The notes under the pieces were generated by a model that saw nothing but the letters and a program-made list of their open reading frames with translations, was not told the DNA's origin and did not search any database. Shown one piece after another: positions 10,676-20,965 of a stretch of DNA of 64,000 nucleotides. The stretch's first letter is position 1, and each line of letters starts with the position of its first letter. Source of the stretch: Dugong dugon (lineage: Eukaryota; Chordata; Mammalia; Sirenia; Dugongidae); NCBI GenBank assembly GCA_030035585.1, contig CM057462.1, forward strand, positions 63,212,734-63,276,733, written 5' to 3'. The position numbers and the translations under genes were made by a program.

Positions 10676-11085
10676 GTCTTAGTTTGGGATCCCCCTGAAG
10701 AGAACCCTGAGAATTGAGTGCAAGTAGTTTACTTGGGAGGTGAAGACAGGGGAGTAGAGAAGTGAGAAGCTGGTAGAAGGTACATTATCAATCCAGCTAC
10801 TGATAAAACATGTCTTAAAGTTATCCTACTTGAAGGGCGAGGGAGCCAGGGTATTTATACACCAAATCCCAAAAGTCATTCATTGAGGGCTGCTCCAGGT
10901 GGTTTTCATTTCTTGGCATTTCTGACCTCTGCCGTGAAAGTGACAAAGTGGGCTCCAGCAGCCAGAGAAAACCCTTAGGCGAGGAAAGGCAGGCGCTGGT
11001 CGCTAGAAGTCAGGCTGGTGCACTGAAGTGGTTAGGGCCAGGGCATATGGTTGCAGCCCTGACAGCAGCTGCTGCCTGGTCACTG
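10676..11085 (-). repeat. ancient LTR-like repeat, family not named
   Basis: Starts 'GTCTTAGTTTGGGATCCCCC' and includes 'AGTAGTTTACTTGGGAGG'. Two other loci in the window, 21583-21990 and 41825-42065, share the order 'TTCCC..GA.ACAGACT..GAGA', 'GTGTGCA.GAAGT', 'CAGCCACAGG'. It resembles an old mammalian LTR, but I cannot name the family. Confidence 0.4.
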
Positions 11086-11135
11086 GTATTATTACTCCCC
11101 ACCCCCAGCCCAAGGGCTCTTCTTTGGACTCTTGT

Positions 11136-11520
11136 TGTTGTTAGTTGCTGTCGAGTCGGCCCCTAACTCACGGCAACCCTGTGTACAACATGCATACTGC
11201 CTGGTCCTGCACCATCCTCATGATTGGTTGTGAATTGGACTGTTGTGATCCATAGGATTTCCATTGGCTGATTTTTGGAAGTAGATCACCGGACTTTTCT
11301 TCCTAGTCTATCTTAGTCTAGAAGCTCCACTGAAACCTCTTCAGCATCACAGCAACATGCAAGCCTCCTTGACAGATGGGTGGTGACTGTGCTTGAGGTG
11401 CCTTGGCCAGGAGTTGAACCTGGGTCTCCCACACTATAGGGTAGCTTATGAGTCAGAATCGACTCGATGGCAATGAGTTTTTTTCTCTCACATGGGAGGT
11501 GAGAATTCTATCACTGAATT
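11136..11520 (-). mobile_element. tRNA-Gly-headed SINE, minus
   Basis: Reading the reverse strand, a tRNA-Gly(GCC)-like head (from 11520 down, 'GGTAATTCAGTGATAGAATTC') is followed by a body like the RTE 5' untranslated region ('GGAGCTTCTAGACTAAGATAG', 'AAATCAGCCAATGGAAATCC') and an RTE-like 3' end ('GTTGCCGTGAGTTAGGGGCC'). A 5'-truncated AfroSINE interrupts the head at 11436-11485. Confidence 0.8.
11436..11485 (+). mobile_element. 5'-truncated AfroSINE tail inside SINE head
   Basis: Only the AfroSINE 3' end is present: 'CTTATGAGTCAGAATCGACTC', 'GGCAATGAG' and a T-run. It is bordered by CTCCCACA (11428-11435) and CTCTCACA (11486-11493), probably a target-site duplication with one later mutation. 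Confidence 0.75.
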
Positions 11521-11614
11521 ACCACTTCTCCCAGTTCCTTGGGCTCTAGCACTTCCTTTTATTGCAGACCGACAGGTACCATACTGGTTTTCTATGTTAC
11601 ACCAGGAGCTGCGT

Positions 11615-11760
11615 CAGGGAGGTACACTCTGGGTTCTAGTCCCAGCTCTGTCCCTAACAAATTGTAAGCTTGAGGTCTTTCTACCCCTCTCTCAGACTCA
11701 CAATGTTCCCATGTATTTTGGGACGCCCTTCCAAGTCCTTCCCTGCTCTGAGATAATGGT
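11615..11760 (+). repeat. MIR-like, plus
   Basis: 'GGGTTCTAGTCCCAGCTCTGTCC' matches the MIR B-box region. The later core is diverged ('CTCTCTCAGACTCACAATG'). Confidence 0.5.
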
Positions 11761-12269
11761 TTAGATAGTGGATAGGGAGGGGAGAAGTGAGGGGGCCAGG
11801 CTGATTCTCTTGCCTCTCCCGGCACCAGCTCCAGCTCAAGTGCCTAGCAGGCTGGAAATGGAGCTGGACTGTGGGGCTGCAAAGTAGAACTCTGGCCAGG
11901 CACACAGTTTCCTGCATCCCCTGCACCTAAGAGAAGCCATGGGTACCAGGCCCATCAACTGGCCAAGGGGCCCGGCCAGTGCCCGCAGCCCAGGGTGGTG
12001 CCCAGAAAGTGCTGGGGAGAGATAGCCCCAGGCCAGATGCCCAATCTTGGGGTCCAGGACACCGGGCTCCTTTTTCATTTTTCGCATGACATCAAAAGAC
12101 AAATCCATTAGAGAACGGATGAATTTATCTCCACATGACAAGCACTGAGCACGAGACTAGACTCTGGACTGGCGCTTCCTCACCCCTCTTAGTACTCCCT
12201 GCCCACATTTTATCATTCAGGTGAAAATAAGACTCTGTCTTTAGTTCCTACCGGCCTCCCCCGACCCCT
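11760..12269. other. unique DNA with conserved-looking patch
   Basis: No recognisable repeat. The patch at about 12060-12150 (CATTTTTCGCATGACATC, then CCATTAGAGAACGG) is AT-rich and repeat-free in a GC-rich setting, and might be a small regulatory element. Low confidence. Confidence 0.3.
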
Positions 12270-12512
12270 TATTTTTTATAGACTATATGTTTTGGAGTAG
12301 TTTTAGGTTTATAGAGAAATTGTGTGGGAAGCACAGAGAGTTTCCATACGCCCGCTCTCCCCTCTGCACACCGTTTCTCCTATTATTAACATCTTCTACT
12401 CGTGTACGTTTGTTGCAACCAGTGAACTGATACTGATACGTTATTATTAAGTAAAGTCCATAGTTTACATTAGGCTTCACTATTTGTATTGTGCAGTCCT
12501 ATGGGTTTTGAC

Positions 12513-13237
12513 GGGAGCCCTGATGGCATAATAGTTAAGAGCTTGGCTGCTAACTGAAAGGTTGGCAGTTTGAACCCACCAGATGCTCCACAGAAGAAAA
12601 GACTTGGTGATGTGCTCCCTTAAAGATTCTTGTTGTTCGGTGCCGTCGAGTCGGTTCTGACTCATAGCGACCCTACGTGCAACAGAGCTAAACACTGTTC
12701 GGTCGTGTGCCATCCTCATAGTCTTTGTTATGCTGGAGCCTATCGTTGCAGCCGCTGCGTCAATCCATCTTGTGGAGGGTCTTCCTCTTTTTCGATGACC
12801 CTCTACTTTACCAAGCATGGCGTCCTTCTCCAGGGACTGGTCCCTCCTGATAACATGTCCAAAGTATGTGAGACGAAGTCTCACCATCCTTGCTTCTAAG
12901 GAGCACTCTGGTTGTACTGCTTCCAAGACAGATTTGTTCGTTCAGCTGACAGTCCATAGCATATTCAGTATTCCTCACTAATACCATAATTCAAAGGCAT
13001 CAGTTCTTTTCCAGTCTTCCTTATTCATTGTCCAGTTTTTGCATGCGTATGTGGCAATTGAAAATACCGTGGCTAGGATCAGGCTTACCTGTTCTTAAAG
13101 TGACATCTTTGCTTTTTAACACTTTAAAGAGATCTTTTGCAGCAGATTTGCCCAATTCTGCTTAAAGATTACACCCTAGGAAACCCTATGAGTCTGAATC
13201 AACTGGGTGGCACACAACAACAGCAACGGGTTTTAAC
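12513..13237 (+). mobile_element. AfroSINE, plus, split by RTE fragment
   Basis: The head and middle lie at 12513-12628 (GGGAGCCCTGATGGCATAATAG, GCTGCTAACTGAAAGG). The 3' part resumes at 13161-13237 (CCTAGGAAACCCTATGAGTC, GGGTGGCACACAACAACAG). The RTE fragment between them is flanked by CTTAAAGATT. GGGTTTTGAC (12503-12512) and GGGTTTTAAC (13228-13237) may be the SINE's own duplication. Confidence 0.88.
12629..13160 (-). mobile_element. RTE LINE 3' fragment (copy D), minus
   Basis: 5'-truncated RTE, 532 bases, inserted in an AfroSINE with a perfect 10-base duplication CTTAAAGATT (12619-12628 and 13161-13170). The reverse strand encodes the RTE C-terminal tail: ECSLEARMVRLRLTYFGHV, then RKRGRPSTRWID. 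The catalytic domains are not present. The 3' end (at the left) is the short 'AACAAC'-type RTE terminus. Confidence 0.93.
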
Positions 13238-13440
13238 AAACGCATAAAGTCACGCATTCGCCACCACAATATCACGGAGAAGAGTTTCACTGTCCGAAAA
13301 ATGCCCTGGGCTCCACCTGTTCATCCCTCACCCCTTCCTCCTGGGCCCCTGGCAGCCGCTGATCTTATTCTCCCTAGATTTACCTTTTTCAGGATGTCAT
13401 GTAGTTGAAATCATACAGTATGTAGCTTTTTCAGGCTGGC

Positions 13441-14260
13441 TACAAGCCTTCTTAATCCTCGGAGCTTTTCATGAAAAAATGCCAAGTGCCAGAATATTTC
13501 TAGGCCGTTTCTCCCCTTTGTGATAAGTTTCCAATTCATTTTTTCAGAGAAATCCATTTTAATGTTGATCAAAGGCGTTTTCAGAGACCTGGGTGGCAGA
13601 GCTCAAGAATTCAGGACCCCAGAGCTGCTCCCTAGACCCGAATTGGGGTGCAGACGCTGCCAGCTGTCCAGGAGTGGAACTCTCCGCAGTGTCCCACAAG
13701 CGATCCTTCACCAGCCCGGCAGACATGCGGGGCCTTGTCAAGCCCCAAACAAATCATGTCACCTCCAGCACCCTTAATAGCTGATGGCAGTGAAATGGCC
13801 TCTCAGAGCATCTGCTTTCTACAAAGACAGAAATAATCAGGTTGACCAAAGGGGAAAAAAGGGAAAATTGAGCATTATGAGGATGATAATTCAGAAAGTG
13901 TCAGCCTCAGAATAATTGAATCCGATGACATTTTGTGCTACGGGAAACAAGAGCAGCTAGCCCGCTGCCCGTCTCATTCACGTCTGGTTCATGTTTAACA
14001 AAACAAGGGCAAGGGTCACGCAGCCACGAGCCCCATAAATAACCCGTTAATGGGATTTCCAAACAAGCTGTCCTCAAAGTGGCTTTCCGTCTCACTGAGA
14101 GAATATTAAAATGCAAATGGATTCGGGCTGTGTCTTCATAAACAACCATGTTCATTTAACCTCCGACCTCCCCGCTTAACTGCCCATTCCAGCAATTTGT
14201 ACGGGTTCCTTGGCCGCCGGCTTGGTGTGGTAATTCAGGGAAAGTGCGTTAAAGGAAAGG
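13441..14260. promoter_or_regulatory. candidate conserved noncoding block
   Basis: About 0.8 kb free of interspersed repeats, in contrast to both flanks. The segment 13830-14250 has an octamer/POU site ATGCAAAT (14111-14118), CCGTTAATGGG, AATAATTGAATCC and several CATTT/ATTAA words. This texture is typical of deeply conserved vertebrate enhancers. Conservation itself is inferred, not seen. Confidence 0.35.
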
Positions 14261-14953
14261 GTTACAATGGGACGCTCAGTTAATCACGCTATTGAGATGT
14301 TTATGGACAGAATCATGTTCCTCCTCACACTTGTCTTAGGCCTTCTGCCCCCACCAGCCCAAAGATGGCTGGTTTGTTCCTTTTGTTGTTTGAGAATATG
14401 CCAAGGTGGGTGTGGCAGGCACCGGGTGTGGGCAGACTGGCTTCCCCGCTGAGCGACAGCTCCTCCTCCAGCGCCCAACCACCAACCTGTTCTCCTTCTC
14501 GGCTACTGTTGTGCTTGGGGTCTGGCCAGAGACCCTCAGTTAAATGCTGCTTCCAGCAGATGGTCTCAAGGCTTGTGGGCCTCTGTGAAATGATCCAGAC
14601 TCTCCTCAGGCAGTTGTCTGTAACTTGGTTTATTTCCAGGAGCCCCTTGCCTGTTTCTTCCAGGCCTGCCTTGACCCAAGACCTGGCATTGACTGGGCAG
14701 ACAGCCCCCACTTGGACAAGCTTTTTGAGAGGTAGCTTGAATGTGTGTTTGTTCCCCACGCTCTGGGCTTCTCCCTGAGCCTTACTACTGCACATACCCA
14801 TTCTGTGCCTGGCCCTCCGGCTGTCCCACAATTGGGAAAGACAAGACTTGCACAAAGAAAGAAAGCAAGGGGCAATGTGAGCCAGGGGCTGGGGCATGAG
14901 GTCTGACACCATCCAACCATCCATCAGGGCATTAGACAGGCAATGTGTTGGAG
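14261..14953. other. unique DNA; long chance ORF
   Basis: No recognisable repeat. A 199-codon open frame runs on the minus strand (14325-14924), but its translation has no domain or compositional signature, and other frames overlap it on both strands. I do not call it a gene. Confidence 0.4.
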
Positions 14954-15165
14954 GAAGAGTCCCTGGGTGGTGCAGTCAGTTAACTTGCTCGGCTGCTAAC
15001 TGCAAGGTTGGAGGTTTGAGTCCACCCAGAAACACCTCAGAAGAAAAGATTGTTGATCTACTTCCAAAAAATCAGCCATTGAAATCTCTATGGGAAACGG
15101 TTCTATTCTGATACACATGGGGTTGCCATGAGTCGAAGTTGACTGGATGGCAACTGGTTTTCAGG
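14954..15165 (+). mobile_element. AfroSINE, plus
   Basis: Complete head and body: GAGTCCCTGGGTGGTGCAG, GCTGCTAACTGCAAGG, 'GATCTACTTCCAAAAAATC', 'GGGGTTGCCATGAGTCGAAG', ending GGATGGCAACTGG. It belongs to the subfamily with the 'CTACTTCCAAAAAATCAGCC' middle that matches the RTE 5' region. Confidence 0.92.
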
Positions 15166-15264
15166 CTGAAGGAGGGGCACCTGTCCCCTGGGTTTCCTGG
15201 GCAGATCTTCAGGTTACAGAGGGCTTTTTCACAAGGATGGTTTCAGTAGATCCATTCAACTTTG

Positions 15265-15420
15265 GCGCCTGGCACCTTGCAGAGGTTCAATAATGAGGTT
15301 TTGCCCCTCTACTGGCGATGAGGAAAATAAAACTTAGGGGGACTGAGTGACTTGCCTGGAGTCCCCCAGTGGGACTCCAACGTGGCAGCTTTTCTCCATG
15401 ACTTGAGGAGGTCCCACCAT
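15265..15420 (-). repeat. MIR, minus
   Basis: 'GGTTCAATAATGAGGTTTTG', 'GATGAGGAAAATAAAACTTAG', 'GAGTGACTTGCCTGGAGTCC' and 'GGGACTCCAACGTGG' follow reversed MIR order, diverged. Confidence 0.65.
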
Positions 15421-16090
15421 CTGTGGCTTCTCTTCAAGGAGAAAGGAGAGCCTGCAAGAGCCTGGGCTGGGAGTCTTTTCCTCTCTTGGGTGGGGGAGTG
15501 CCAGGGAAGCAATGTGGGAGTGGAGGGAGGATGTCCACATTATTTGGCCCCAGATGGAGGAGGCGGCCTTCCCCTCTAGAATTGGGCTGCCCAATTCCAG
15601 TTGAGTTTTTGTGTTGTTCTCCAAGGCAAGCATCTCTCTCCTTTGACTTTTTCTCTCCACCAGGGAGGGAGGGGAACGAATCCTGATAATTTCTCCAGGT
15701 CATTAACACAGACTCCGGGCCTGTGGGGACCCCTAAAGGAGAAATATCCAGATTTGTCTTGCTTGATAAACTCAAATATCCTATTTCTAAGTCTTTCTCA
15801 GGACACGTAAAAGCTAGAACTGCAGGCGCGAGCTTGTCAAGGAGCTCAGTGGAGGCTGCGGTCACTGGGCCACTAGGTCTGCTTGGAGATTGCCTTCACT
15901 CACCCCTTAGTCCCACTCATCCATCCCATTCCTTTATTCCTCTTTTCTTCCTTCTCTGCCTCCTTCTCTCAGGCTCAGTGCCTCCAGGTATTGCAGACGT
16001 GAGTGTGAGAGGGGGAACTCATGAGGGAAGGGAGAGCCAAGAGACTCGCATGTCCTGTTAGTCTTCTCCCTGACATTTCCCTTGCGTGGG
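15421..16090. other. unique DNA
   Basis: No repeat recognised. Overlapping short open frames occur on both strands without domain support. Pyrimidine content rises towards the right end. Confidence 0.35.
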
Positions 16091-16335
16091 TGAAACGTCT
16101 GTCTTGCTTTTCCTCTCTGCTTTTGCCCTTTTTTGTTTCTGTTTCTCTCTGTTCTCTTAGTGTTTCTTGGTCTCTTTCTTTCTGTTCCTTCCTTCCTCAC
16201 TCGCTTCCTCTCTCTCTCCCCCTTCCTTCCTTCCCTCCTTTCTTTCTCTCATGTGTTTTGTCCCTCTGTCTCACCATCTCTGTTCTCTCTCTAATTCCCT
16301 AACACCTCCCCAGTTCGTCTACTTCTCTCTATCCT
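16090..16335. repeat. polypyrimidine (CT-rich) tract
   Basis: The plus strand is almost all C and T over more than 200 bases, with embedded (TCTC) and (CCTT) runs. Such strand asymmetry favours slippage and can form triplex DNA. Open frames here (Ser/Leu/Pro-rich) are a product of composition. Confidence 0.8.
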
Positions 16336-16399
16336 TCTGCTCCATCACCTCTTGCTGTGATCCCTAAAGCCTTCGCATTTGTTTGTTTCCAGCCTCACC

Positions 16400-16840
16400 C
16401 CATTCTCTACTCTGTTCTCACGAGATTTAACTAAAATGCAAATTGGACTGAGTTTTTCCATGGATAAAAATCCTTTAAGGCTGCCATTGCCCTCAGGATT
16501 AATCCCAGACTACTTATTGAGAGAGGACAGGCCTTGATCAAGGAACCCTGGCGGCACGAATTGTTAAGCTCTTGGCTGCTTATCGAATGGTTGGCGGTTC
16601 AAACCCACCCAATGGCTCTTCAGGAGAAAAGACTCTGGCAATCTGTTTCCATAAAGATTATAGCCCAGGAAACCCTATAGGGCAGTTTTACCCCGTCTTA
16701 TAGTGTTGCTATGAGTTGGAATTGACTCAACGGCATACAACAACAACAACAACTGGCCTTGATCGAATCCTTGTCCGCCTCTCCAGACTCAGCTTTCTTA
16801 CCTCCTGCCTCCATTCTACAGTGGGAGATGGGGGACAGGG
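16400..16840 (+). repeat. L2 LINE fragment, plus, split by AfroSINE
   Basis: 'TAACTAAAATGCAAATTGG', 'AAGGCTGCCATTGCCCTCAGG' and then, after the SINE, 'CCTCTCCAGACTCAGCTTTC' match the order of the L2 3' region. Ancient and non-coding. Confidence 0.65.
16540..16754 (+). mobile_element. AfroSINE, plus, nested in L2
   Basis: Perfect 10-base duplication GGCCTTGATC at 16530-16539 and 16755-16764. Full-length copy with GGAACCCTGGCGGCACG head, B-box-like GGCGGTTCAAACCC and the end TTGACTCAACGGC followed by (CAA) repeats. Confidence 0.93.
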
Positions 16841-16844
16841 GCGG

Positions 16845-17010
16845 GGATATATATATATAGAGAGAGAGGAAATGAGCTTGAGAGAGAGGTAGAAAAACAG
16901 ACAGGAAGCAAAAGAGACAGTGAGTCAGAAAGAGAGGGAATCTGAGGGAGAGACACACATACACAGAGAAATAGAGACAAGAGAGATAGAGCGAGGAGGA
17001 AGAGACGGAG
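16845..17010. repeat. (TA) then purine-rich (GA) tract
   Basis: A short (TA) run at about 16848-16860 leads into about 150 bases in which the plus strand is mostly A and G (GAGAGA, AGACAGG repeats). Simple-sequence DNA; the opposite strand is pyrimidine-rich. Confidence 0.75.
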
Positions 17011-17770
17011 ACAGAGAGGTCCTATGGTCGAAGAGCACTGACCCTTTCAGCCCTTAGCTCTCCAGGCCATCCTTCCATTGCAGGGCTAGGCTGTGTGTGC
17101 ACTGCACTCGTCAGTTTGCAAAGGATTTTCTACCCACCCCGGTCCTTTGACACTGGAAATTGTGCTCCTAATCACCTTGACACAGACTGTCCTGGAGTGG
17201 CCTTGGGTAGAAAGAGGGAGGACTTTCTGATTGTGGAAAGTGGGAAGAAGCTAGGGTGTAGGGAGGCAGATGAGCTTAGAGGTGGCTGCAGGGTGTTGGT
17301 AGCCCTGTTTCTCATGAAGTAGGAGATGAGCTCTCTTGCCAGTAGTGCGTGGGGGTCATTAAGGAGAGAGGAAAGGGGTGAAGGTGTGGATGGGTCCCAG
17401 GGTCATGTGACAGGAAGCCAACTAGGAAACACCGAGGCCTTGCTGGACAGCAATGGGGCCCCAGTTGATGCTGGGGACCATGAATTTGCGGGAAGGTCAC
17501 ACTGTGAGGCTGGACGATTTCCTTCAGCAGTGCTGGCAGCACGGACACTGAAGTATAGAAGGTGGGCAGCTGAATTGACCCAGGAGTGGGGTTATCTAAG
17601 GGTGTGATGGAAGGACAGGGTCAAAGGAGTTGAAGGCATTGGCAAAAGAGTGGACGATGTAATAGACCATGATCTAGGTGGGATTGGGAAGGAAGGAAAG
17701 ACAGGAGGGCCAGACTGGGAAAAATTAGAGGCGGAGAAAGGATTGGTGATTTTGATGAAGTTGAAGAATT
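17011..17770. other. unique DNA
   Basis: No confident repeat. GC-rich mixed sequence with short overlapping open frames and no domain. Confidence 0.3.
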
Positions 17771-17774
17771 ATTG

Positions 17775-17996
17775 GAAAACATCCTGTGATCCATAGGGTT
17801 TTCATGGGCTAATTTTGGAAGTAGATCACCAAGACTTTCTTTCAAGTCTGCATTAGTCTGGAAGATCTGCTGAAATCTGTCCACCACGGGTGACCCTGCT
17901 GGTACCTGAAATACTGGTGGCATAGCTTCTAGCATCACAGTGACATGCAAGCCACCACATACAACAAACTGACAGACAGGTGGTGGAGCTGAAGAA
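17775..17996 (-). mobile_element. RTE 5' region fragment, minus
   Basis: The reverse strand reads 'CACCACCTGTCTGTCAG', 'GTATTTCAGGTACCAGCAGG' and 'CCAAAATTAGCCCATGAAAACC', which match the 5' untranslated region of the RTE copies, including the 'CCACC.GTATTTCA' insertion that separates RTE from the tRNA-Gly SINE. It stops before any coding part. Confidence 0.8.
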
Positions 17997-18174
17997 CAGA
18001 GGTCGTGAAAATAAGACAGTGAGGAAGCTGGAGGGTCAGGAGGTTTGGGTCAGAGAGGGAATGGACAGATTTGCCTATTTCAGAGGTGTTGTGGTTCTGG
18101 ATAACGACACAGTACAAGGGTCATGGCACTGGTGCTGAAGTGCAGAGCAGGTGGACCCCTGGAGTGGAGGCGGT

Positions 18175-18610
18175 TAGCTCTGATTGTGTAACAAACCACC
18201 CAGAGACCTAGTGGCTTGAAATAGCACAATTGATTATTGCTCGCAAGTCAGTGGGGAGGTTCTGCTGAGCTTGGTCAGGCTTGGCTGATCTTGTCTATTC
18301 CCACTTGTGTGTCTGAGATCAGCTGGCATGTTGGGTGGGGCTGAGCAGTCTAAGACAGTCTCACTCACATGTCTGGAGTAGACTGGCTGTTGGCTGAGGT
18401 GTTGGGGGTGACCAGGCCTCACATCTCTCATCGTCCAGCTGAGACCCAGATTGAGAGCTCATGCAACATGGCTTTTGCTGCATTCTATCGGCCAAAGTGA
18501 GTCACAAGGCCAGCCTGGATTCAAGGGGGTAGAAAAATAGACTCTTCCTCTTGATGGGGGGACCTGCAAAGAATTGCGGCTATTTTTCCAATCGACTGGC
18601 AGTTAAGGCC
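18175..18610 (-). repeat. old LTR-like repeat, minus
   Basis: 'AACAAACCACCCAGAGACCTAGTGGCTTG' (18190-18218), then 'TTATTGCTCGCAAGTCAG' and 'CATTCTATCGGCCAAAGTGAG' resemble the reverse of old MaLR-type LTRs. Family not certain. Confidence 0.45.
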
Positions 18611-19064
18611 CTGAAAGTCCAAGGGGTTGGGTAGATGGTCACTCTCAACACTTATGTCCTCTGGGATGTAGATTGAGTGAGGGGAAGTGACACAGAGCAC
18701 TGCAGACGACAGTATCAGGAAGGACAGGGGTGATTCAGCCCTCAATGTATCAGCTGTGTGTGCATATGTGTAGGCGTGCGTGCATGCAGGTGCCCGCACA
18801 TGTGCGTACATGGGGTGAGGTGTGGTGTGATCGAGAAGGAGGCCAGCCTCTGATAGGGTGTGAGTGTGGGGTGACAACTCTGGGAAATAGTTCCTGGTAC
18901 TTCGCAAAATCACAGAATTAGCAATCCAGTCCCTTTTTCTCCCCTGTCCTGCCCCTGCTGCTAGTAACTGACAGAAGGTCACGGCCCATCAAGATGCTGC
19001 CCAGGGGAAGGTTGCTACATCAGCTCTTTCTTATTGACTGGACTGTCTTCACTTTCTTTCACTC
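18611..19064. other. unique DNA with (TGCG/TGTG) patch
   Basis: No repeat recognised beyond a diverged TG/TGCG-rich patch at about 18755-18810, perhaps an eroded (TG)n. No coding support. Confidence 0.35.
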
Positions 19065-19170
19065 AACAAGTAATTATTGAGCATCAGTCATGTGCCAGGC
19101 TCTGTGCAGGGGATGGAAAGCAGACACAGTCCCTGCCCTTGGGGAAGGCAAAATTTAGACATGACAGCTA
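19065..19170 (+). repeat. fragment of unnamed ancient repeat
   Basis: 'TAATTATTGAGCATCAGTCATG', 'CCAGGCTCTGTGCAGGGGATGG' and 'ACAGTCCCTGCCCTTGGGG' match the start of the ancient repeat also seen at 20335-20965 and 62620-63720. Confidence 0.5.
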
Positions 19171-19189
19171 AGGTGTGTCTACATACACA

Positions 19190-19231
19190 TATGCACATGT
19201 GCACACACACACACACACACACACAACACAC
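19190..19231. repeat. (CA)n microsatellite
   Basis: A run of CA dinucleotides at about 19200-19225, preceded by an imperfect ACACATATGCACATG stretch. Confidence 0.95.
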
Positions 19232-19261
19232 CCCCTGCACCCACAGATGCTTTGTGAATTC

Positions 19262-19560
19262 AAATATATAAATACATTTGCTAATTAAAAAAAAAAAAAC
19301 TTCAAAATTATTTATCTTTCTGCCTTAATTGACAAATCTGAGATTTTTCTAGAATAAATTCAAAAAAAACCACAGATTCTATTCAATGGTTTATTTGAAA
19401 TTTCTCATATTTAGGTTGACTTTCAAAATGAATACATTTCTATGAACAAATGGAATGCCAGGAAACCCCTCCCTCCCTTAAAAATAAAATATATAAGAAT
19501 AACAATAGCAGCAGCAATAATAATAACAATAATAACATCCATCTCTGGCACTTTAAAATT
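19262..19560. other. AT-rich unique DNA with (AAT) runs
   Basis: Very AT-rich, with an A-run near 19288-19300 and AAT/AAC repeats at about 19500-19536. No clear family. It could be unique or a very old repeat. Confidence 0.35.
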
Positions 19561-19924
19561 CCAAAAGCCCAATCATGTATGAAATATCAGTTGTCTGTCC
19601 TGTAAAGGGCATCTCGAGGTTGGCCTTAGAGTGCCTGGGAGGTGTATGGGACCACGTGAGGTTTGAAGGGCAGGCTGGCCGGGTCTACAGGTGCAAACTA
19701 ACTTTGGAGGGTCAGAGTGAGCCCTTCTAAGGGGAAAGATGTCTCTTCTGTCCCCAGTTCTGTTGCCTGTCCTTGGGCAGGACTCTGTTTCCAGGCTGAG
19801 GACTCCAGAGCTGGGGCAACACTGGGTTCCATGGCTGTTCATGGCCAGAGTCATAGCCCAATCCCATGCATAAGATCTAGGAAGAAAATCAATGAATCAA
19901 GGTACATTGGAGCTGGAAGGAGCT
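19561..19924. other. unique DNA
   Basis: No recognisable repeat or coding signal. Confidence 0.3.
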
Positions 19925-20030
19925 TAGAAGACCTCTGGGCCTCAGTTGCTCATTTGTAAAACAAGGCCAGCATTCATACCTGGCGTCAGGGTTGTTGTGA
20001 AGTAGAGATACTATCGATTGGGGTGATGCT
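19925..20030 (+). repeat. MIR 3' half, plus
   Basis: 'CTCTGGGCCTCAGTTGCTCATTTG', 'TACCTGGCGTCAGGGTTGTTGTG' fit the MIR core and 3' region. Confidence 0.7.
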
Positions 20031-20334
20031 GGGGCTAGTGCCCAGGGACAGTATGGATGTGAGGAGGGTGTCAAGGCTATTGGTCCCCCCTCTCTTCCAA
20101 GCAGGATCTGGATGGAAATGTATAGCTCCAGCCACCCAGTCCATGGCACTTTCTCCCTTCTTTATCTCTGGAGATTTTGGTCAGTCTCGCAACTCTATGC
20201 TTTCCAGAGGTACCAGGGTGTCTAAGCTCCTCAGTCCTTGTCCCAGGGAGATGAAGACCCTACCCAAAGACATGCCCTGAGCCTGCTCAGATGCATTCAC
20301 CTGCTCTGCTAACAGTGTCCAAGCTTCTGCTCTG

Positions 20335-20965
20335 GGTTAGGTCAAGTGCTGTGCTGGGACAGAGATGAATTGGGCATATTCTTTGCCTGCACAGAGCTCA
20401 CAGTTTGCTTGGTGAGACAGACAAGACAACAGATGATCACAATTCAAACTGATACAAAAAGAGTCAGTGAATCAAAAGGGCCTCCTGGAGAAGTCAGGGA
20501 AGGCTTCAGAGGAATAGGAGTCTCCTGGGCGACAAAAGTGGGGAAGGGCACTCCAGGCAGAAGGCTGTGAACAAGGGAGGGGGGTGTTGGAGGAGGGGGC
20601 CAGAGCAGAAGATACATGAGGAGATAGCAAGAAATAAGGCTGGAAAAAGTAAGGGCTACCTGAGGGAAAAGGAACCCTGAGGGAGAAGGCACAATGCTTA
20701 CGTACTCAGCTGCTAACCAGAATGTAGGTGGTTCAAACCCACCAGCCACTCTGAGGGAAAAAAGACCTGACAATCTGCTCCTGTGAAGATTACAGCCTAG
20801 GAAACCCTATAGGACAGTTCTACTCTGTCCTACAGGGTCTCTATGAGTTGGATTAGACTCAATGACATGTAACAACACAGCTGAGGGAGGACCACGATGG
20901 CACTTGCTAAACAGTCTAGGTTTTATCCCGGGGCGACTGGTAGCCATTGAACAAACTTTTGTGGA
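20335..20965 (+). repeat. unnamed ancient repeat, split by AfroSINE
   Basis: 'GCACAGAGCTCACAGTTTGC', 'TCAGGGAAGGCTTCAGAGG', 'AAGGGCACTCCAGGCAGAAGG', 'AAGAAATAAGGCTGGAAAAAG' and, after the SINE, 'GGTTTTATCCCGGGGCG..GGTAGCCATTGAA'. The same modules in the same order occur at 21990-23800, 35385-35650 and 62620-63720. I recognise the type from other mammalian genomes but cannot name it safely. Confidence 0.5.
20686..20880 (+). mobile_element. AfroSINE, plus, nested
   Basis: Perfect 9-base duplication CTGAGGGAG at 20677-20685 and 20881-20889. The head is worn ('AGGCACAATGCTTACG'), but GCTGCTAACC, GGTTCAAACCCACC, CCTATAGGACAGTTCTAC and GGTCTCTATGAGTTGG are clear. Confidence 0.92.

Larger units (their letters stand above)
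12270..13440 (-). repeat. old L1 3' region, minus, interrupted
   Basis: Left part 12270-12512: 'GTTTTAGGTTTATAGAGAAATTG', 'TATTATTAACATCTTC', 'GTAAAGTCCATAGTTTACAT'. Right part from 13238: 'CATAAAGTCACGCATTCG', 'GATGTCATGTAGTTGAAATC'. These resemble reversed old L1 3' sequence and continue across the inserted AfroSINE/RTE block. Confidence 0.6.

Noticed and set aside
14325..14924. 199-codon open frame on the minus strand, the longest in the window
   Set aside because: No domain, no start context, and overlapping frames on both strands. Expected by chance in GC-rich mammalian DNA of this size.
16021..16367. Ser/Phe/Leu-rich open frames
   Set aside because: They translate a polypyrimidine tract; composition alone makes them open.
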